Source: Chrysopilus asiliformis (taxonomy: Eukaryota > Arthropoda > Insecta > Diptera > Rhagionidae). Taken from it: DNA of 64,000 nt. Both the position numbers and the translations under genes were made by a program. The stretch covers positions 14,449,903-14,513,902 of the forward strand of contig OZ035960.1 in the NCBI GenBank assembly GCA_964034945.1, written 5' to 3'. The notes beneath the pieces were generated by a model that saw only the letters and a list, made by a program, of their open reading frames with translations, had not been told where the DNA came from and searched no databases. Positions 11,390 to 24,467 of the stretch are shown here, piece after piece. Numbering within the stretch: position 1 is the first letter of the stretch; every line of letters begins with the position of its first letter.

Positions 11390-12995
11390 TTTAAAAAAAT
11401 ATATTCCACCCGTAAAAGCCTTTGAAAATCCTTATCAGGTGATACGGCCGTAGTTTTGCATTTCATATTGTTCTGGGGTTAGCGGCCTAAGCAGGTGTGA
11501 AATTGTGGTTTTGGCAGACCAAAATTGCGATACTTTGAAGTGAGCAAAAATCTGTTTGAAAACTAGTAAATCTAGGCTAATTTTTGGCTGACATATTTCG
11601 CTGTCTTTTCTTGTTTTCCTCAATGAATGTATTTTACTTATCAGGTTCGGAAATTTCCTTCTGCACTTGTAATTTCAGTTAACTTTTCCTTAAAATAACT
11701 CTAAATTCTCTTGGTGAAAAATCAGTTCTAAAAAATTTTTATTTTTAAATAACATTTCAGAGAATCTGAAAAATTGCGCACGTGAACAGCCTACCCAGTT
11801 TTGGAGTTTTTCCATGAACTTTTCCATGGAATTTGTATTTTTGTACACTTTATATCTCTAAATACTTTTTTCGATCCAGTTTTCCAGTTATAAAAACAAA
11901 TATCCGGCAACAAAATTTCTTCGAACTGTGAACGTTTCCGCCTTAGTTAGTAAAAAAACATTTCTAAAAAAAAATATTCGACAGAAAAAATAGTTTTGTG
12001 ATTTTCTTATAATTCTCCCTACTTTTATAATGCCATGTTTCACTTCCACTGCGCAAATTGACATCGTCATACACGTTGTTAAGGCCGACTAATCAATTAA
12101 CCTACCCTTCATCTCGTCAGACAGGTACATGCCAAAACACTTAAAAGATTTAGCTTTTGTATGATACAGTTATATATACATATATTAAAACCCTTAAATA
12201 TACATAAGAAAATCTAATAAGTTTAATGGGATAGATTTTAGGCAAACAGATATAATACGTTGATGAAGATTCTAGTAGATAAATTCTATATAATTTCAGT
12301 AAAATAAAATTCCTAACACATGTAGGAAATTTCTATCTAAAAGGCATTGGAAATTATGAAAAAAATGAAATCAATTTATAAAATCATTTCATAAAATTGA
12401 TATACCCAAATTCATATTAATTAAGAACCTTAGGGAATCATCTTAACTTCCTTCTAAAAGGACCTATGGGACTTTTTTCATTTTTTTTTTCATTTTCTCA
12501 TCTATTCTATTTTCGTTTTTTTTTTTCTTAGCTTCCTTCACCACCGCTTCATGCCTGTCATAGCCAAGTATCCGATCCGGCTAGGGTATTCAAAGAACGT
12601 ATTCATCCATTAAATAAAATTAATAGGAAAATTGACTTTCACCAAAGGAAAGAAAAGTTGTCCTTGAGTGTTTGTATGTACATGAAAAGGACCTACATTT
12701 CACTCTCCTTCACTTTGTTGAAGATAAAATCGATCCTTCTAGGCCTCACATCAATGTCTATTCGGGCAGAAAATAAGAGAATGTACAATTCCTAAGCCAA
12801 CCAAAACTAAAACAGATAAAAGACAGACATAAGGGAATCAACTTTTGTCCAAAGGATATCATCTCAATGAATATTAAAATACAATTCTGCATACAATCGA
12901 AAGTAAATTAAATACACTCCAAAGGACAATGCCTTGTAGATGAAAAAAAAACATCTGCCGCATAGTGAATTCATTTCCTTTTTATTTATAGTAAA
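11390..12995. other. No gene confirmed; contains one candidate exon
   Basis: Mostly AT-rich sequence. A strong splice-acceptor-like tract precedes an 87-codon open stretch at 12532-12795, described separately. Otherwise nothing recognisable. Confidence 0.45.
12532..12795 (+). other. Candidate 3' exon of unknown gene (speculative)
   Basis: A long pyrimidine tract (about 12470-12529, mostly T) ends TTCTTAG at 12525-12531 and is followed by an open frame of 87 codons to TAA at 12793. It begins LPSPPLHACHSQVSDPARVF and is more GC-rich at first than the surroundings. No family is recognised. It could be an alternative terminal exon of an upstream gene or pure chance. Confidence 0.15.
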
Positions 12996-13600
12996 CTACC
13001 TTGCATACCCGTCATTACCGGGTTAAACTTTATTTTGCATAAGTTTTTTTTTGCATCACAACAGGAGCTGCTCCCGTAATTTCAAAATTCTAATACCAAA
13101 TTCGTGATCAGCGACCCTGAAAACTCCCTGATGCAAATTTTTCTAAGAAAAAAATGGGAAAAAGAATATTTATGTTATGCTTAGAGGAACTTCCGTTTCG
13201 AATTTTGGAATTCTAACATCAGATTCGTGATCAGCCACCACAAAAACTCCCTAATGCCAGTTTTGCCGAGGAAAAATGGCAAAAAGACGTTTGCACTATC
13301 CTTACAGGCACTCCCGTTTTAGATTTTAAAATTCTAACACCCGATTCGTAATTTGCGACCCCGAAAACCACCCCTTGACATTTCTGAGCCTCCTAACGAG
13401 CAACCTTTATGGCAAAAATCAATATTTTAGAACATCAACCCCTACCCACCCTCCTTTTACCACCTTAGGGGTAGAATTTCGAAAAACTCTGCTTCACTAA
13501 GCGTCTACGTGATGAATGGAACATACTATGAAGATGCCATGGGTTGGGACTGGGCGTTGATGAGTTAATAAGTCAAGTTAAGCATTTTTATATCTACAGA
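12995..13600 (+). repeat. Family C dispersed repeat, copy 1
   Basis: Starts CTTGCATACCCGTCATTACC and contains repeated blocks ending ATCCTTACAGGCACTCCCGT with ATTCGTGATCAGC. It ends with GGGCGTTGATGAGTTAATAA and TTTTTATATCTACAGAT. Aligns in the same orientation to 28165-28855. No ORF. Confidence 0.8.
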
Positions 13601-13749
13601 TTTTCCAAAGTTTGTTCATTTTTTATAAGTTTAATGTGATCTTACAATTTTAGAAATAAGAATTTTCCCACAAATGATGTTAGATTGCAGAAAAATCTGA
13701 AGCGTCGTGATTTTCGCTTCAGTACACACTCTAAAAAAACTAACACCGC

Positions 13750-14350
13750 CTCAAAACGTAGCTGCTCGCAAAATCTGCTCGCAGTGTTATTCAGAAAACA
13801 TAACAAAAGCTATAATTGCCAATCTGGCAATCATTGGAGACCCGTATGGTGATATTCGTATCAAAATTCGAACAGTTATACCAAAATTCCACTTTGAAGT
13901 CAAACTTTCCAATAAGATTTTTTAAAATTTATTCCAATCGGATTTTGATGTATGGGAGTTTTATGTAGACTCATATCCTAAATAACTTTTGTTCTTGGAC
14001 TTTTTTGATAAGATGGACCGTTTTCGAGATATTCACAAAAAACGATTTCGTTCGTATGGGGGGTACCCCCCCTAATGGTCCATTTTTGCCCATTAACGAA
14101 CTTAGCCTCGAATTTTACGAAAAACGAATCTGCGCAAAATTTCAAGTCTCTAGCTCAATCCGTGCGCCCGCAATCCGCGCCACAGACAGACGGACAGACA
14201 GACGGACAGACAGACGGACGGACATGCAGAAATTAATTATTTTTATCATTCTAAACACACTGGTGTAATTCATTTTTATGTGTGATGACGGGATCTTGGC
14301 GTTACAAACGGTAAGGCAAAGTTAATATACCCTTTGGTTTCACCATACGG
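13750..14350 (+). repeat. Family A repeat, copy 2 (uninterrupted reference copy)
   Basis: Runs from AACATAACAAAAGCTATAAT through TTGATGTATGGGAGTTTTAT and CGTATGGGGGGTACC to TTTCAAGTCTCTAGCTCAAT, then a (GACAGACG)n tract at 14186-14222, and ends CGTTACAAACGGTAAGGCAA followed by TATACCCTTTGG...CGGGTATA. This copy shows the empty sites for the insertions in copies 1 and 3. Confidence 0.82.
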
Positions 14351-14858
14351 GTATAATAACACCATAACGCGGAGATTTTTTTTGACATTCTTCTTTTAAA
14401 GAGTGAAAATTTCACTTTAATACTGCTTTAGCATCAATTTTGAAATGAAAGATACAAAAATTACTTGACCTTGGGGTTATTTCCATTGTAAAGAATGTCC
14501 ACTTTTAGAAGAGACTTTCCAGTTGGTTGCAGATAGCCTATCGAGAAAACGAATAGCTTACAAATCGAGAGGACCGGATTCAAGTTCCGGTAGAGAGACG
14601 TGCAAGAACAGTTTTCGAATAACTAATATTAACTTGGAAAATACTACAAAATACAATCAAAATACTTCAAATCCTTGGAAAAAATAAGCATTTGTAAGGC
14701 GATTTTTTTTAATTCTAATTAGTTGGTTTAACACCGGAAACTTGTTAAAAATTAACACCCACAGGGAATTGTTGTGAACTTCTTAGCCCGGAGTTCGAAA
14801 CTCCGTGTCAATGCGTGATCGACAGCGTTTTTTTCGAGAGTATAATATTTATCTACTT

Positions 14859-15104
14859 TTAACACGATCCTGACATTGTGTACCACCAGTGGTACATGCA
14901 TAGTGCAATCGATTTTTGAATATTCCTTACAGTCGTAAGTATAAACATAGATTTTCAGTATTTTATGTAGTAATATAAAAACACGCACCGTGTACCACCG
15001 AGGGCGCACAACCGCCAGCAAACAAATCGCTAGTGTATCACCCGTGGTACACGATGTCCAAATGTAAAAAAAAGTTGAAAGAGCAAATGTCACGAACGTG
15101 TTAA
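14859..15104. mobile_element. piggyBac-type MITE with exact TTAA duplication
   Basis: TTAA at 14859-14862 and 15101-15104 bounds ends CACGATCCTGACATT and, inverted, CACGTTCGTGACATT. Subterminal GTGTACCACCAGTGGTACAT at left and the inverted equivalent with GTGGTACAC at right. No ORF of its own. Confidence 0.8.
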
Positions 15105-15289
15105 AGACTCAAAATGAATTCAGTACCAAAAATTCATCCCCGGTTTTTATAAAATGTTCAGCGTTTCGGAACCGAACACCTATTTTTATATGCTTTCCAT
15201 AGCTCGATTTACGCGGTTTCGATCTTCGTGTTATTTCCGGCGGAACTCTTTAACCGCATAAAGCTAGGGTTCACTGTATATTAAAACGA

Positions 15290-15560
15290 GCGCTAAATTA
15301 TTAAAAACTATTTCCAATATGTTTTAGGGACGAAAATGCAATCTGATTAGTTCCCATCTTCAGGGAAATTCGATAAGGTCCTGTAAGTATAACGCAAATA
15401 CCCTCTTCTTTCAATTTTTTCTTGGGAAAATTGTCATTAGAGAATTTCTCTTAGTCACTGTTTTTATGTCAAAATTTTGAATTTTTTTCCCAAAGGTCCT
15501 GTAAGAGTAATGCTTTTTTCTCAAATGTTGTTAGGAAAATATTTGTCGTGTACAGAATAC
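15290..15560 (+). repeat. Family D dispersed repeat, copy 1
   Basis: Aligns in the same orientation to about 48600-48900: TATTTCCAA...GTTTTAGGGA, AAGGTCCTGTAAGTATAACG, GTCAAAATTTTGA, then AAGGTCCTGTAAGAGTAA. Partial and diverged; no clear ends or coding capacity. Confidence 0.65.
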
Positions 15561-17290
15561 TTCAAGCAATGAAGATAACTTAAATGTTCTGTTCACAATT
15601 TTTTTTATGCAATTGAAAATAAAATAAACTATTGAATTCAATCTGAAAATTTTCCCAATCTAGCAAAACTCTATCTCTAACATAAGAAATCACTACGAAA
15701 CGGGACAAAGTTGAATGGCTCGATGTAAAATTGACAACAAAGGAATAAGTATGTCTGGATTCACGTCTTTTCCCATAAGTAAAACATTAAATGTTTAAAC
15801 TTTAGCCAACTGACGACAGCATGGCGACCATTTACAAGAACGTGTATATCCGAAACTTTATAATAAATTTCAAATGGACTGAAAGTGATTTAGTTTTATG
15901 TCTAGCGGGCTACTGTTTTAATAGGGGGATTCATGAAATCTCGGAAAAGCCTCGTAAACCATGTAAGTTGACCACGTCGTTATATGGAAAAACTTTTTGG
16001 AAAATTGTATGAAAAAACTTTTACTGACGTCGTGAGTTTACGCGACGATTTTGGTATATAGAAAACGTCGTGAATTTACGGAAACGCCAAATACGGGAAT
16101 TTCGAGAAATCGTTAAATTTGGCTGCAATAAAAAGCATTTCTTTTGTGACAGATTTCAATAAATTTTAATTTTTCACTGATTGTACCTGCTGAGAGAAAA
16201 CTGCCGAACACAAAATAATTAAAATGTTCGTTCATGAAATGCTTGGCGGAAAAATACGCAATCTGTAATTTTATCTGATTTCATGAATCATGAATACCCT
16301 AAATGCAGAATCGAAAAGGGTTAGGTTATTGTGTATTTTCAGTATCCAAAATTCGTTATCGTTGGAATTCCACAAATTTTATTTTTGAAGTTAAAGTACC
16401 TTAAGTACACTTACTTGTATGCCAGACTAAATGGATAATTTTTTTTTTCAACATTATTTACATATCGAAGGATATCTTTGAAATGTCGAGTGAAATACTT
16501 TTGCAAGGATTATGTGGTATTTATGTCGTTTTTCTTTTTCTCATTTTTTTTTAACTTTTGGATAATAATATTTATTCAATTTCATATGATCCCGCTTTGG
16601 TTTTCAGAAGGGTTTCAACTTGATATATAAATGCGAATGGTCCTTAAGATATTTTTTGCCCCATAAAAGTGAAGAGCAATGGCGAATGGAAAAGAAAACC
16701 GATCTAAAGCTTAAATTGGAAAATTGAAGTATAAATGTATGACATGACATTTCCAAGTGTTATTCGCAAAATCATTTTCTTTAAAAAGAGATATCACACA
16801 TAATAATATTATAATACACATAAGAGTATTAAGATTAATAATAATGTCTTATATTGGATAGAAAATTCAATTTCAGTGGCTCCTACACGTGTGAATATTA
16901 TATGAAAATTAAAATAATGAATGCCATGATTGCCGCAAATTCCATCTTTGATGTTTCCTTCGCTCAAATTAAACACATCTAATTAATTACATTTGAAGTG
17001 ATTTTCTATTAGAAATTTCTTTTGCTATTTGACTTTTTGACACGCGTGCAATAAATCAAATCTACTTGTTGAAAATACATAGGAATTGCAAAAACAAAGA
17101 ATTTTCACGCGCGAGAAAAGAAAATGAACCTAAATCTTTGACAAGGATGAAAACAACTCAAGATATCAGACAATCGAGAACAAGTTTTTGTAAATTCTCA
17201 GTAACAAAAGAGGACAAAAAGTGGCTACCGCCACCACTAATTTGTTGCGAGTTTAATTCACATTGCCCAGTTTACGACCTCGTTTGTTAC
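15560..17290. other. No gene seen; AT-rich DNA
   Basis: Only short ORFs. A small duplication lies at about 16022-16085, where CGTCGTGAGTTTACG and CGTCGTGAATTTACG repeat. Nothing else is recognised. Confidence 0.45.
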
Positions 17291-17300
17291 CTAGGATGTA

Positions 17301-18180
17301 AAGGGTGTTTTTTAAGCACGATAGAACTTCAAATTTTAAAAACTAACACAAAAAATTAAATTTTAATCAAATTATTTTATTTATTCGAAAAATGGCATTA
17401 ATATTTTTAAAATAATTTCGGGCATAAGGCCACCGCGGCTGTTCTTGCCGAAGCGCATTCTGGACGTCCAATTTTGAAACACTTTTTCGAGCACTGCTGG
17501 CCGTATGTCACGAATAACACAAACAATGTTGGCCTCCAAGGCGTCAATTGTTGCTGGTTTATCAGCATAAACCAGTGACTTCACGTAGCCCGACAGGAAA
17601 TAATCGAGAGGTGTCAAATCGCACGACCGTGGAGGCCAATTGACAGGTCCATTTCTCGAAATCAAGTTAGCGCCAAATTTTGATTTCAATAAGTCGATGG
17701 TTGCGGTCGCCGTATGGCACGGACCGCCATCCTGTTGAAACCACAGCTCGTCCGGATCAATGCCATCCATATTTTCATTGATCATGGTGCGGTAACGATC
17801 TCCATTGACCGTAACACGAGCTCCGGCCGCATTTTTGCAGAAATAAGGTCCGATGATGCCGCCTGCCCATAAACCGCACCAAAAAAGTGCTGTAGGCACT
17901 CTGGTTGATGGATGAATGTCTAATAGTGTAAAATTAGTTCGAAATTTGGTAATGGTTCCACGAATAGTGCGTTCAATAGGACGATTATGACGACCAAAAT
18001 GTGGACGAAGAGCTCTATAACAATTCTTAACTGAGCACTGATTTTGGAAATAAGTTTCCACAATTAGTAAACGTTGTTCACACGTAAGTCTATTCATGAT
18101 GATTTGCCAGAGTATACTGATGATCATAAATGTCAAATAGTGAGCTCAAAATAATAGCTCGTTTGACAGTTAACCCTTTC
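17301..18180 (-). mobile_element. IS630-Tc1/mariner element, internally deleted
   Basis: Defined by the transposase remnant at 17381-18097 (minus). The low-coordinate side carries AGGGTGTTTTTTAAGCACGA at about 17304, which resembles the end of this insect mariner-like group. No matching inverted copy is obvious at the other side, so the right boundary near 18140-18180 is approximate. Confidence 0.65.
17381..18097 (-). pseudogene. Mariner-like transposase with in-frame internal deletion
   Basis: The frame opens at 18136; I prefer the internal Met at 18097 (MNRLTCEQRLLIVETYF), which starts the normal helix-turn-helix. Order: DNA-binding N terminus up to DIHPSTRVP, then an abrupt join to ALFWCGLWAGGIIGPYF, then QQDGGPCHTA with the second catalytic Asp, and PPRSCDLTPLDYFLSGYVKS with the third, 36 residues later. 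The segment with the first catalytic Asp (between STRVP and LFWCG) is missing, and a shorter gap removes residues after GDRYRTMIN. About 239 residues against roughly 340-350 for the family. The frame is open to the stop at 17381, yet catalysis is not possible without the first Asp. Confidence 0.88.
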
Positions 18181-20500
18181 GTAAGTTCTATCTAAGCAAA
18201 AAAAAACACGCTTTATTTAATTCAAAAAAATCGGGCAAAACAAAAATCACGTGGAAAACCTTACTTAGAAATATAGCCCAAACAAACTCACTTTTAATGC
18301 CTCTAGCATGAAAACCACTCCACCAATTGTGCTGAGCTTCAGCTCATCTGTTAAGAAGTATTTTCAGTAACAGTTGATCCTTCTATTCGAATGTATGAGA
18401 AAATCTTAACATAATGTGATGTGACCACCTCCACTTCTTCAATAATTAAGGTATGTTTTAATTTCGAAATTAACAACATTTCTTTCACGTATCATAGAAA
18501 TGAAACTAAATCGATGTCATAAAATTGTGCTAATTCGATTATTAAAATATCATTACTTCTTAAAAGCTATATCATCTATAAGTTCGCATCTTATTAAAAC
18601 TTTTCCCTTTAAAAGCTAAACGCCCCCAATCTAAAACATCAAAATCCCATTAAAATGAATACCGACATGATGGAATTTACTAACGCGACCAAATATTGCG
18701 ACGAGGAAAATCAAATAATTTTACGCTGTAAAACACGACATAATGTAATGATGATACGATTCACGATTGTGTTATTTTATGAACAAGTTACAAAAAGTTA
18801 GACCCCAAAATGCTTGCTCTGGCAAAAATAATCTTTAAAAGGTTATAAAATCAACTCTTCAGCAAGAAAAAGGGGACTTGTTCATAAATAAGAGCTGTAA
18901 ACTCACGAAAAGCTGTGCAGAATGCCAAACAGTTAACAACATAAGACAGCATTGTGATATTGGCAGCCAACGAAAAATACTGTCTAAAGAAGAAAAACAA
19001 GAAAAGTAAAGGACTTTTACGATTCTCAGTTTTCAGGAATCGAACTGTAGTACTACACATATTGTCACCCATTGTCTCTTTCAGAAGTTTAATGCCATCC
19101 TAGGAGTTCGTGAAAATATCTTAGAATCCCAATTCGACGGTAAACAGTTTTAAAATATCTTAATAGTAAAATACGTAAGCAACCAAAGTCTGAACTTTTA
19201 TCAAAATCTACTATGATCACAAATAAATCAAAAGTAGTTGCAATTTTCCAGGTTTTCTATTTACTCGATTTATGTCCACCATTTCTTTCGGTGCGATTGT
19301 TAGAAAATAGAGCCATTTCCAGTGTAAAATCCTAACTCGAGAGGTTGTAATCACCCATATATCGTCTAAATCACTAGATCAATGGACCTTTCAGCTTACA
19401 TCGCCACCACTACAATCCTCAATTATGCTAGATAGACAAACTGAAAGAAAGCAAACCCTATACCAACGAGCGACTTAAAGCACAGGAAGAATCTTTTATA
19501 GGAAAGCCGAAGACAGTAACTTTAGGTGTTGTATGCTCATGTGTTTTTGACATAATCAGAGTATACACAAAAATATGTGGTTTTACCGAGGAGGTTTGCG
19601 GCACCATAGTCTCTATAGCTTTCCCAGTATTTTTATTTCCCTTTGGCTCTGCCCTTCATCCACTATCAACATCGAGTAGGTATATAAAGAAGCCACGCAA
19701 TAGCATAAGAATTTCAATGGGAAAAGCTAAAAGAACATTTTCGTCCTGTTCAACCAAAAAAAGAAAAACCAAATTCCGTGTGTACGCGTGTGTGAAGTAC
19801 TCTCAACAGACAAGCACATATTTAATTTTAGAAGCTGTCAAACATGATAAATGAAAATGAAAAGGGTAACACTAAGATTTTCATCGAAAGATAAATTTAA
19901 CAGTTTTATTTCCGTTGGCATGACAAACGTACGATCGTGTGAAAACTGAAAAGGGTATTTCCAGCCAGTCTCGTCGTCCTATGTGTGATGGAAAAGTCTA
20001 ACTTTCCATCTAAACACCCACTCCCACCACCATCCGACACCCTATCCATCTTCCACAGACCGTAGATCGAATCCGTACTATACTACGAAATTATTTGTGA
20101 TACCCCAGCCAGCAGACGAATGAGGAAATGAAATAAAAAAAAAATAAAAATAATTTCCCTTTGGAGGTGAGATTTGATACACTTTTATTGTATGTTCACA
20201 CGAGCATTTCACCAAACATTATCTTATCTAGTTTTTCCACACTTTTCACCCTTAATAGCACATATTCGTATACGAAATATAGTGAAGAGGAGACAAAAAA
20301 AAATACTGTGAATGGAGTGAATTGTGTACTGGGAATTTATTTTGTCTTATTTTCTTAAGAAAAATGAACAGATTTATGTCTATGTCAGCGATAACATCAA
20401 ATTGGCAAAGCGTCTGTATATAATATGAAGAAATAATTATAAAAATTTAGTTGGTTTTTCTCAATACAGACAAAAAATAAATTCAAAAAAACATGGAATT
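18180..20500. other. No gene seen; AT-rich DNA
   Basis: Scattered short ORFs without recognisable products, and no clear inverted-repeat element. Slightly less AT-rich text at about 19550-20060 also gives no supported exon. Confidence 0.45.
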
Positions 20501-20519
20501 TGCCTAAATTTGTTTACGT

Positions 20520-20762
20520 TCTGTCGTGAACCTAATTCGTTCCTGAAGAGCGTTCACAAACCGAAGTATTTACAAACCGATATTATTTTAATTTTCCCCA
20601 TATAAACCGATGTAAAATGAATTAATCTAATTCCAAGTCTTGGAAGATTGGGTCTTCAATGGACAGACTGGTTGCCAAACATATAATCTGTCTGTCTTTG
20701 TGTCTGCCTGTCTGTCTGTTTGTCGGTCTGTCTGTCGGTCTGTCGGTCTGTCTGTCTGCCTT

Positions 20763-20816
<54 letters not shown>

Positions 20817-21440
20817 GGTCTGTCGGTCTGTCGATCTGTCGATCTGTTGATCTGTTGATCTGTTGATCTGTTGATCTGTTGATCTGTGGATCTGTTGATC
20901 TGTTGATATGTCGATCTTTTGATCTGTTGATCTGTTGATCTGTTGATCTGTTGATCTGTTGATCTGTTGATCTGTCGATCTGTCGATCTGTCGATCTGTC
21001 GATCTGTCGATCTGTCTGTATGTCGGTCTGTCAGTTTATCGGTCTGTCGGTCTGTTGGTCTGTCTGTTTTACGTATCTTAAATAACTCGAGAATGCGTTG
21101 AGCCATCAACTTGAAATTTTTTGTAAATGAGTTTTGCGAAAATCGTAGTTTTCTATCAACTTCCTAACAACGTTAGGTGTAACTGGTATCTCCCACAATT
21201 TTTTTTTAAATGCAGTTTTTTGAGAAATAAAAAATCAAAAACCATCAGTTTTGGAAAAATGAATATAACGAAATTTAAAGGATATAAAATTTTCCGCATT
21301 TTTTGCTGTGACAGTTTTTATGTATTTCTAACAGTTCTGAAAATAATTGAAAAAAATCAAGTTTTTTGAAAATTTCTCGAAAACGTTCCGGTTTTATGAA
21401 AAAATGCTTGAACTTTAAAGAAAATAAAATTTCCTACAGA
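20520..21440 (+). repeat. Family B microsatellite-bearing repeat, copy 1
   Basis: A leading block shared with 5430 (GTGAACCTAATTCGTTCCTG) is followed by a long GTCT/GTTGATCT tract at 20686-21066, then TTTTACGTATCTTAAATAAC, GTTGAGCCATCAACTTGAAA and further text shared with 33960-34375 and partly with 30525-30700. ORFs in either strand across the tract are repeat translations. Confidence 0.8.
20828..21015 (+). repeat. 8-bp tandem array (GTTGATCT / GTCGATCT)n
   Basis: Roughly two dozen units of an octamer, GATCTGTT or GATCTGTC, embedded in the tetranucleotide (CTGT)n tract. The variants are grouped, with TC-type units at both edges and TT-type units in the middle, which suggests spread by unequal exchange or slippage of an octamer rather than a tetramer. 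Confidence 0.9.
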
Positions 21441-21959
21441 AACCAGCCAATTCCTGATAAATCGTCCGGTGCGATTCCTTCTTATAAAACTTTTCTGTAC
21501 GATGTTTTTACAATAACGTTACGTCGCTGAATCCAAATGTGGAAGTGGATTAGCTAGATTCCTCTAGTTCTGGAGATAAACAAGAAAAAATTACCTTTTT
21601 TGGTGTCTCTATAATAATAGTCCATACTATGTATTTTTATCTTTAGATAATTTATATAATTTTATTTAATAATTTTTATTCAGTAAAAAAATGTTTTCTT
21701 TGAACTTTCGAAAACCCAACTTTCTTTTATCTCAAAACTAGAGCCAATCTGGCCAAACTACTTTCAGATTCAGAACCAGCGACACCAAATTATCAAAAAA
21801 AAATGTTATATCGAGTGAACCGAAATGACTGCTGGCCAGTCTAATTGATTAATACTTTAATATGCACCTCTGTACCAATTTCAACACATTTATAATAGAA
21901 AATTTATAATAATATAAAAACGTTTCTCATATATTTGCAATGATTTTCAGCCGTCATTT

Positions 21960-22373
21960 ACATATCGCACATGGTCCCGTAGACTGTAGTATCTCAAAAT
22001 CGGCCATTTTGAGAAAAACGCATTCAAAGTTTTGATTTCAAAATAATTGTTTATGAATAATTGTTTTTTCTGTTGTCTGTACAGTAATATTTCAATTTAT
22101 TACTCTTTTGATAATAATTTACAGATCATTTGCTTCATTTTTTTTTTTTTTTGCAATAATAAAAGATAGAGATAGGTTTGTTTTCCACAAAATCAATTTA
22201 AATTTTAAAAAATGGGAATTTAAAAAACCAAAAAAAAATAAATTTTAGGACTACGTTTACATTTAAATTTGTTTTTCATTTGATTCAGTCAATTTTCCTT
22301 TACATAATGGAATAATTACTCAAAAACACATTTTTTTGAGATACTACAGTCTACGGGACCATGTGCGATATGT
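21960..22373. mobile_element. MITE with perfect 40-bp inverted ends
   Basis: Ends read ACATATCGCACATGGTCCCG inward, continuing TAGACTGTAGTATCTCAAAA, and match exactly in inverted orientation at 22334-22373. The interior is AT-rich and non-coding. No convincing target duplication. Perfect ends suggest recent activity. Confidence 0.85.
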
Positions 22374-23690
22374 GGAATAACTAAATGATGCGGAAAATTC
22401 GAAATTTTTGAAAAAAAAACTATCATTTCCGATCTAGACGACTGCAAAAGGGAATTTTTGCTAACCAAACGCAAAACTCATGCCAACAAATCCAATTAAT
22501 TAGAAAACTTCTTAGTCAGTTTCCATTATGTGTGTGTGTGTTTTTTTTTTTCAATTACGTGGGCAAGAATATTTCCCATGGAATATTTGGTAGGTGACCA
22601 AAAATATTATGGTGCATCGCCAGCCAAAAGTATTTTCTTCTTTTTGGAAAATATGAAATATATTTCATGAAACATATTTTTCTGTCGTGAGTTAAAAAAA
22701 ACCGAATTTTTACACAAACAAATTCCGCGAATCAAAAGTTATGTGGGCATGTTATATGAATACCTACTTATATTTTGTTCACCGTATGTGCTACATTGAT
22801 ATAGAAACACACTTAACCGGGGTAAAAATTCAAAGGTTCCAACAGCAAAAATCTGTTATCATATGCGAGATATTTTTTGTTGGAATGCTGCCCGAAGGCT
22901 GTTCCACGAGACAGAAATACAAAAGACTGCATAAAGAGCCTTTCTTGATATCCTCCTGATATTCATATAGTACGCTTATTTTATCTGAAAGAAAGAAAAC
23001 AAAATTCAGAATGGGAGGAAAAACAACTTTTGTACCGTCGTTTCACATTTGCTTCGGATTTTTCTTACGTTGTTCTTCAAGAAAAAAAAAACTTTACCTC
23101 AAAGAATTTTCCACAAGAAATATCTTAATGGCAGGAACAATACGGTTTTATTTTTATGACGTTAAATTGTATGAATTCTCAGTTGAGAACGAAAAGTGAA
23201 TTGAGTACGCCCATCATTATGCATAAAACCCACAGGAACTAGATAAATTATTGGATTTGACTCTGTAATGATCGTAATAAAAATCACGTTTCCTTAATCC
23301 CAATGCCAAAAAATGGGGAAAAAATAAAATGAGGGTAAAATCATCGTAGAAATTATGTGGTATGGATTAAATTCAAAAATCCTTTTTTCATATTTAAATT
23401 ACATACTCGTGTGTCATGTCGTATATTAAAGTCATTGAATTTGAGGCATTTTTACCATGCAGTCACAGTTTTTTTTTAATTCTAATATTTGGACAAATTC
23501 TATTAGTAAGTATTTCTGTGGGAGAAGTTTGCATTTTCCTACAAATATCAAATATCTAATGCGAACAGGACATGACTTTTCTTTTCAATATTCGAAATTT
23601 CGGAAAAATGTGTAAGAAATTTTTTTAATATATTTATTGCAAGAACCAATTAATCTAAAAATATCATTTGCTTCAAAAAATAGTATGTTA
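22374..23690. other. No gene seen; AT-rich DNA
   Basis: Only short ORFs with no recognisable domains and a (GT)n run near 22529. Nothing further can be supported. Confidence 0.45.
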
Positions 23691-24432
23691 AAAACATAAC
23701 AAAAGCTAGAATTGCCAACCTGGCAATTATTGAAAACCCGTATGGTGATATGGCACTGTTCGAAGTTTAAGTAAACGGCGAACATTTGTATCAAAATTCC
23801 ACTTTGGAGTCAAACTTTTCAATAAGATTTTTTAAAATTTATTCCAATCGGATTTTGATGTATGGGAGTTTAATGTCATATCGTCGGTGATAGTGAAATA
23901 CCGCGTATGAGCAGTTTGTAAATACCGCGTATCTACATTTTGAATATTTTACAGGGGGAAGAAAAATTGATATTTCTAACCCTTTAAAGAGATTTTCTCG
24001 TCTAAGATTTTTTGGGACATCATTATGACTCCCTTTATACATACATAACCTCAGATGGCATGACTCCTAAAGTAAGCAATTCATCACTTCGAACATTTAG
24101 GCTCAAAATTTCTACTTTTGTAAATACGCGGTATTTACAAACTGCTCATACACGGTATTGCTCTATCACCGACGATATCCTAAATAACTTTTGTTCTTGG
24201 ACTTTTTTGATAAGATGCACCGTTTTTGAGATATTCGCAAAAATCGTTTTCTTTCGTATGGGGGGTATCCCCCCCCCCTCCCTAATGGTCCATTTTTGCC
24301 CATAAACGAACTTAGCCTTGCATTTTATGAACAACGAATCTGCGCAAAATTTTAAGTCTCTAGCGCAAGCCCGCAATCCGCGCCACAGACAGACAGGCAG
24401 ACGGACAGACAGACGGACAGACAGATGGACAG

Positions 24433-24467
<35 letters not shown>

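Noticed and set aside
20686..21066. Regular array resembling a CRISPR at first sight
   Set aside because: Contiguous 4- and 8-bp units without unique spacers, in an insect genome.
20627..21109. 160-codon minus-strand ORF rich in DRQ/STD repeats
   Set aside because: Pure translation of the tetra-/octanucleotide array; no start context or conserved domain.
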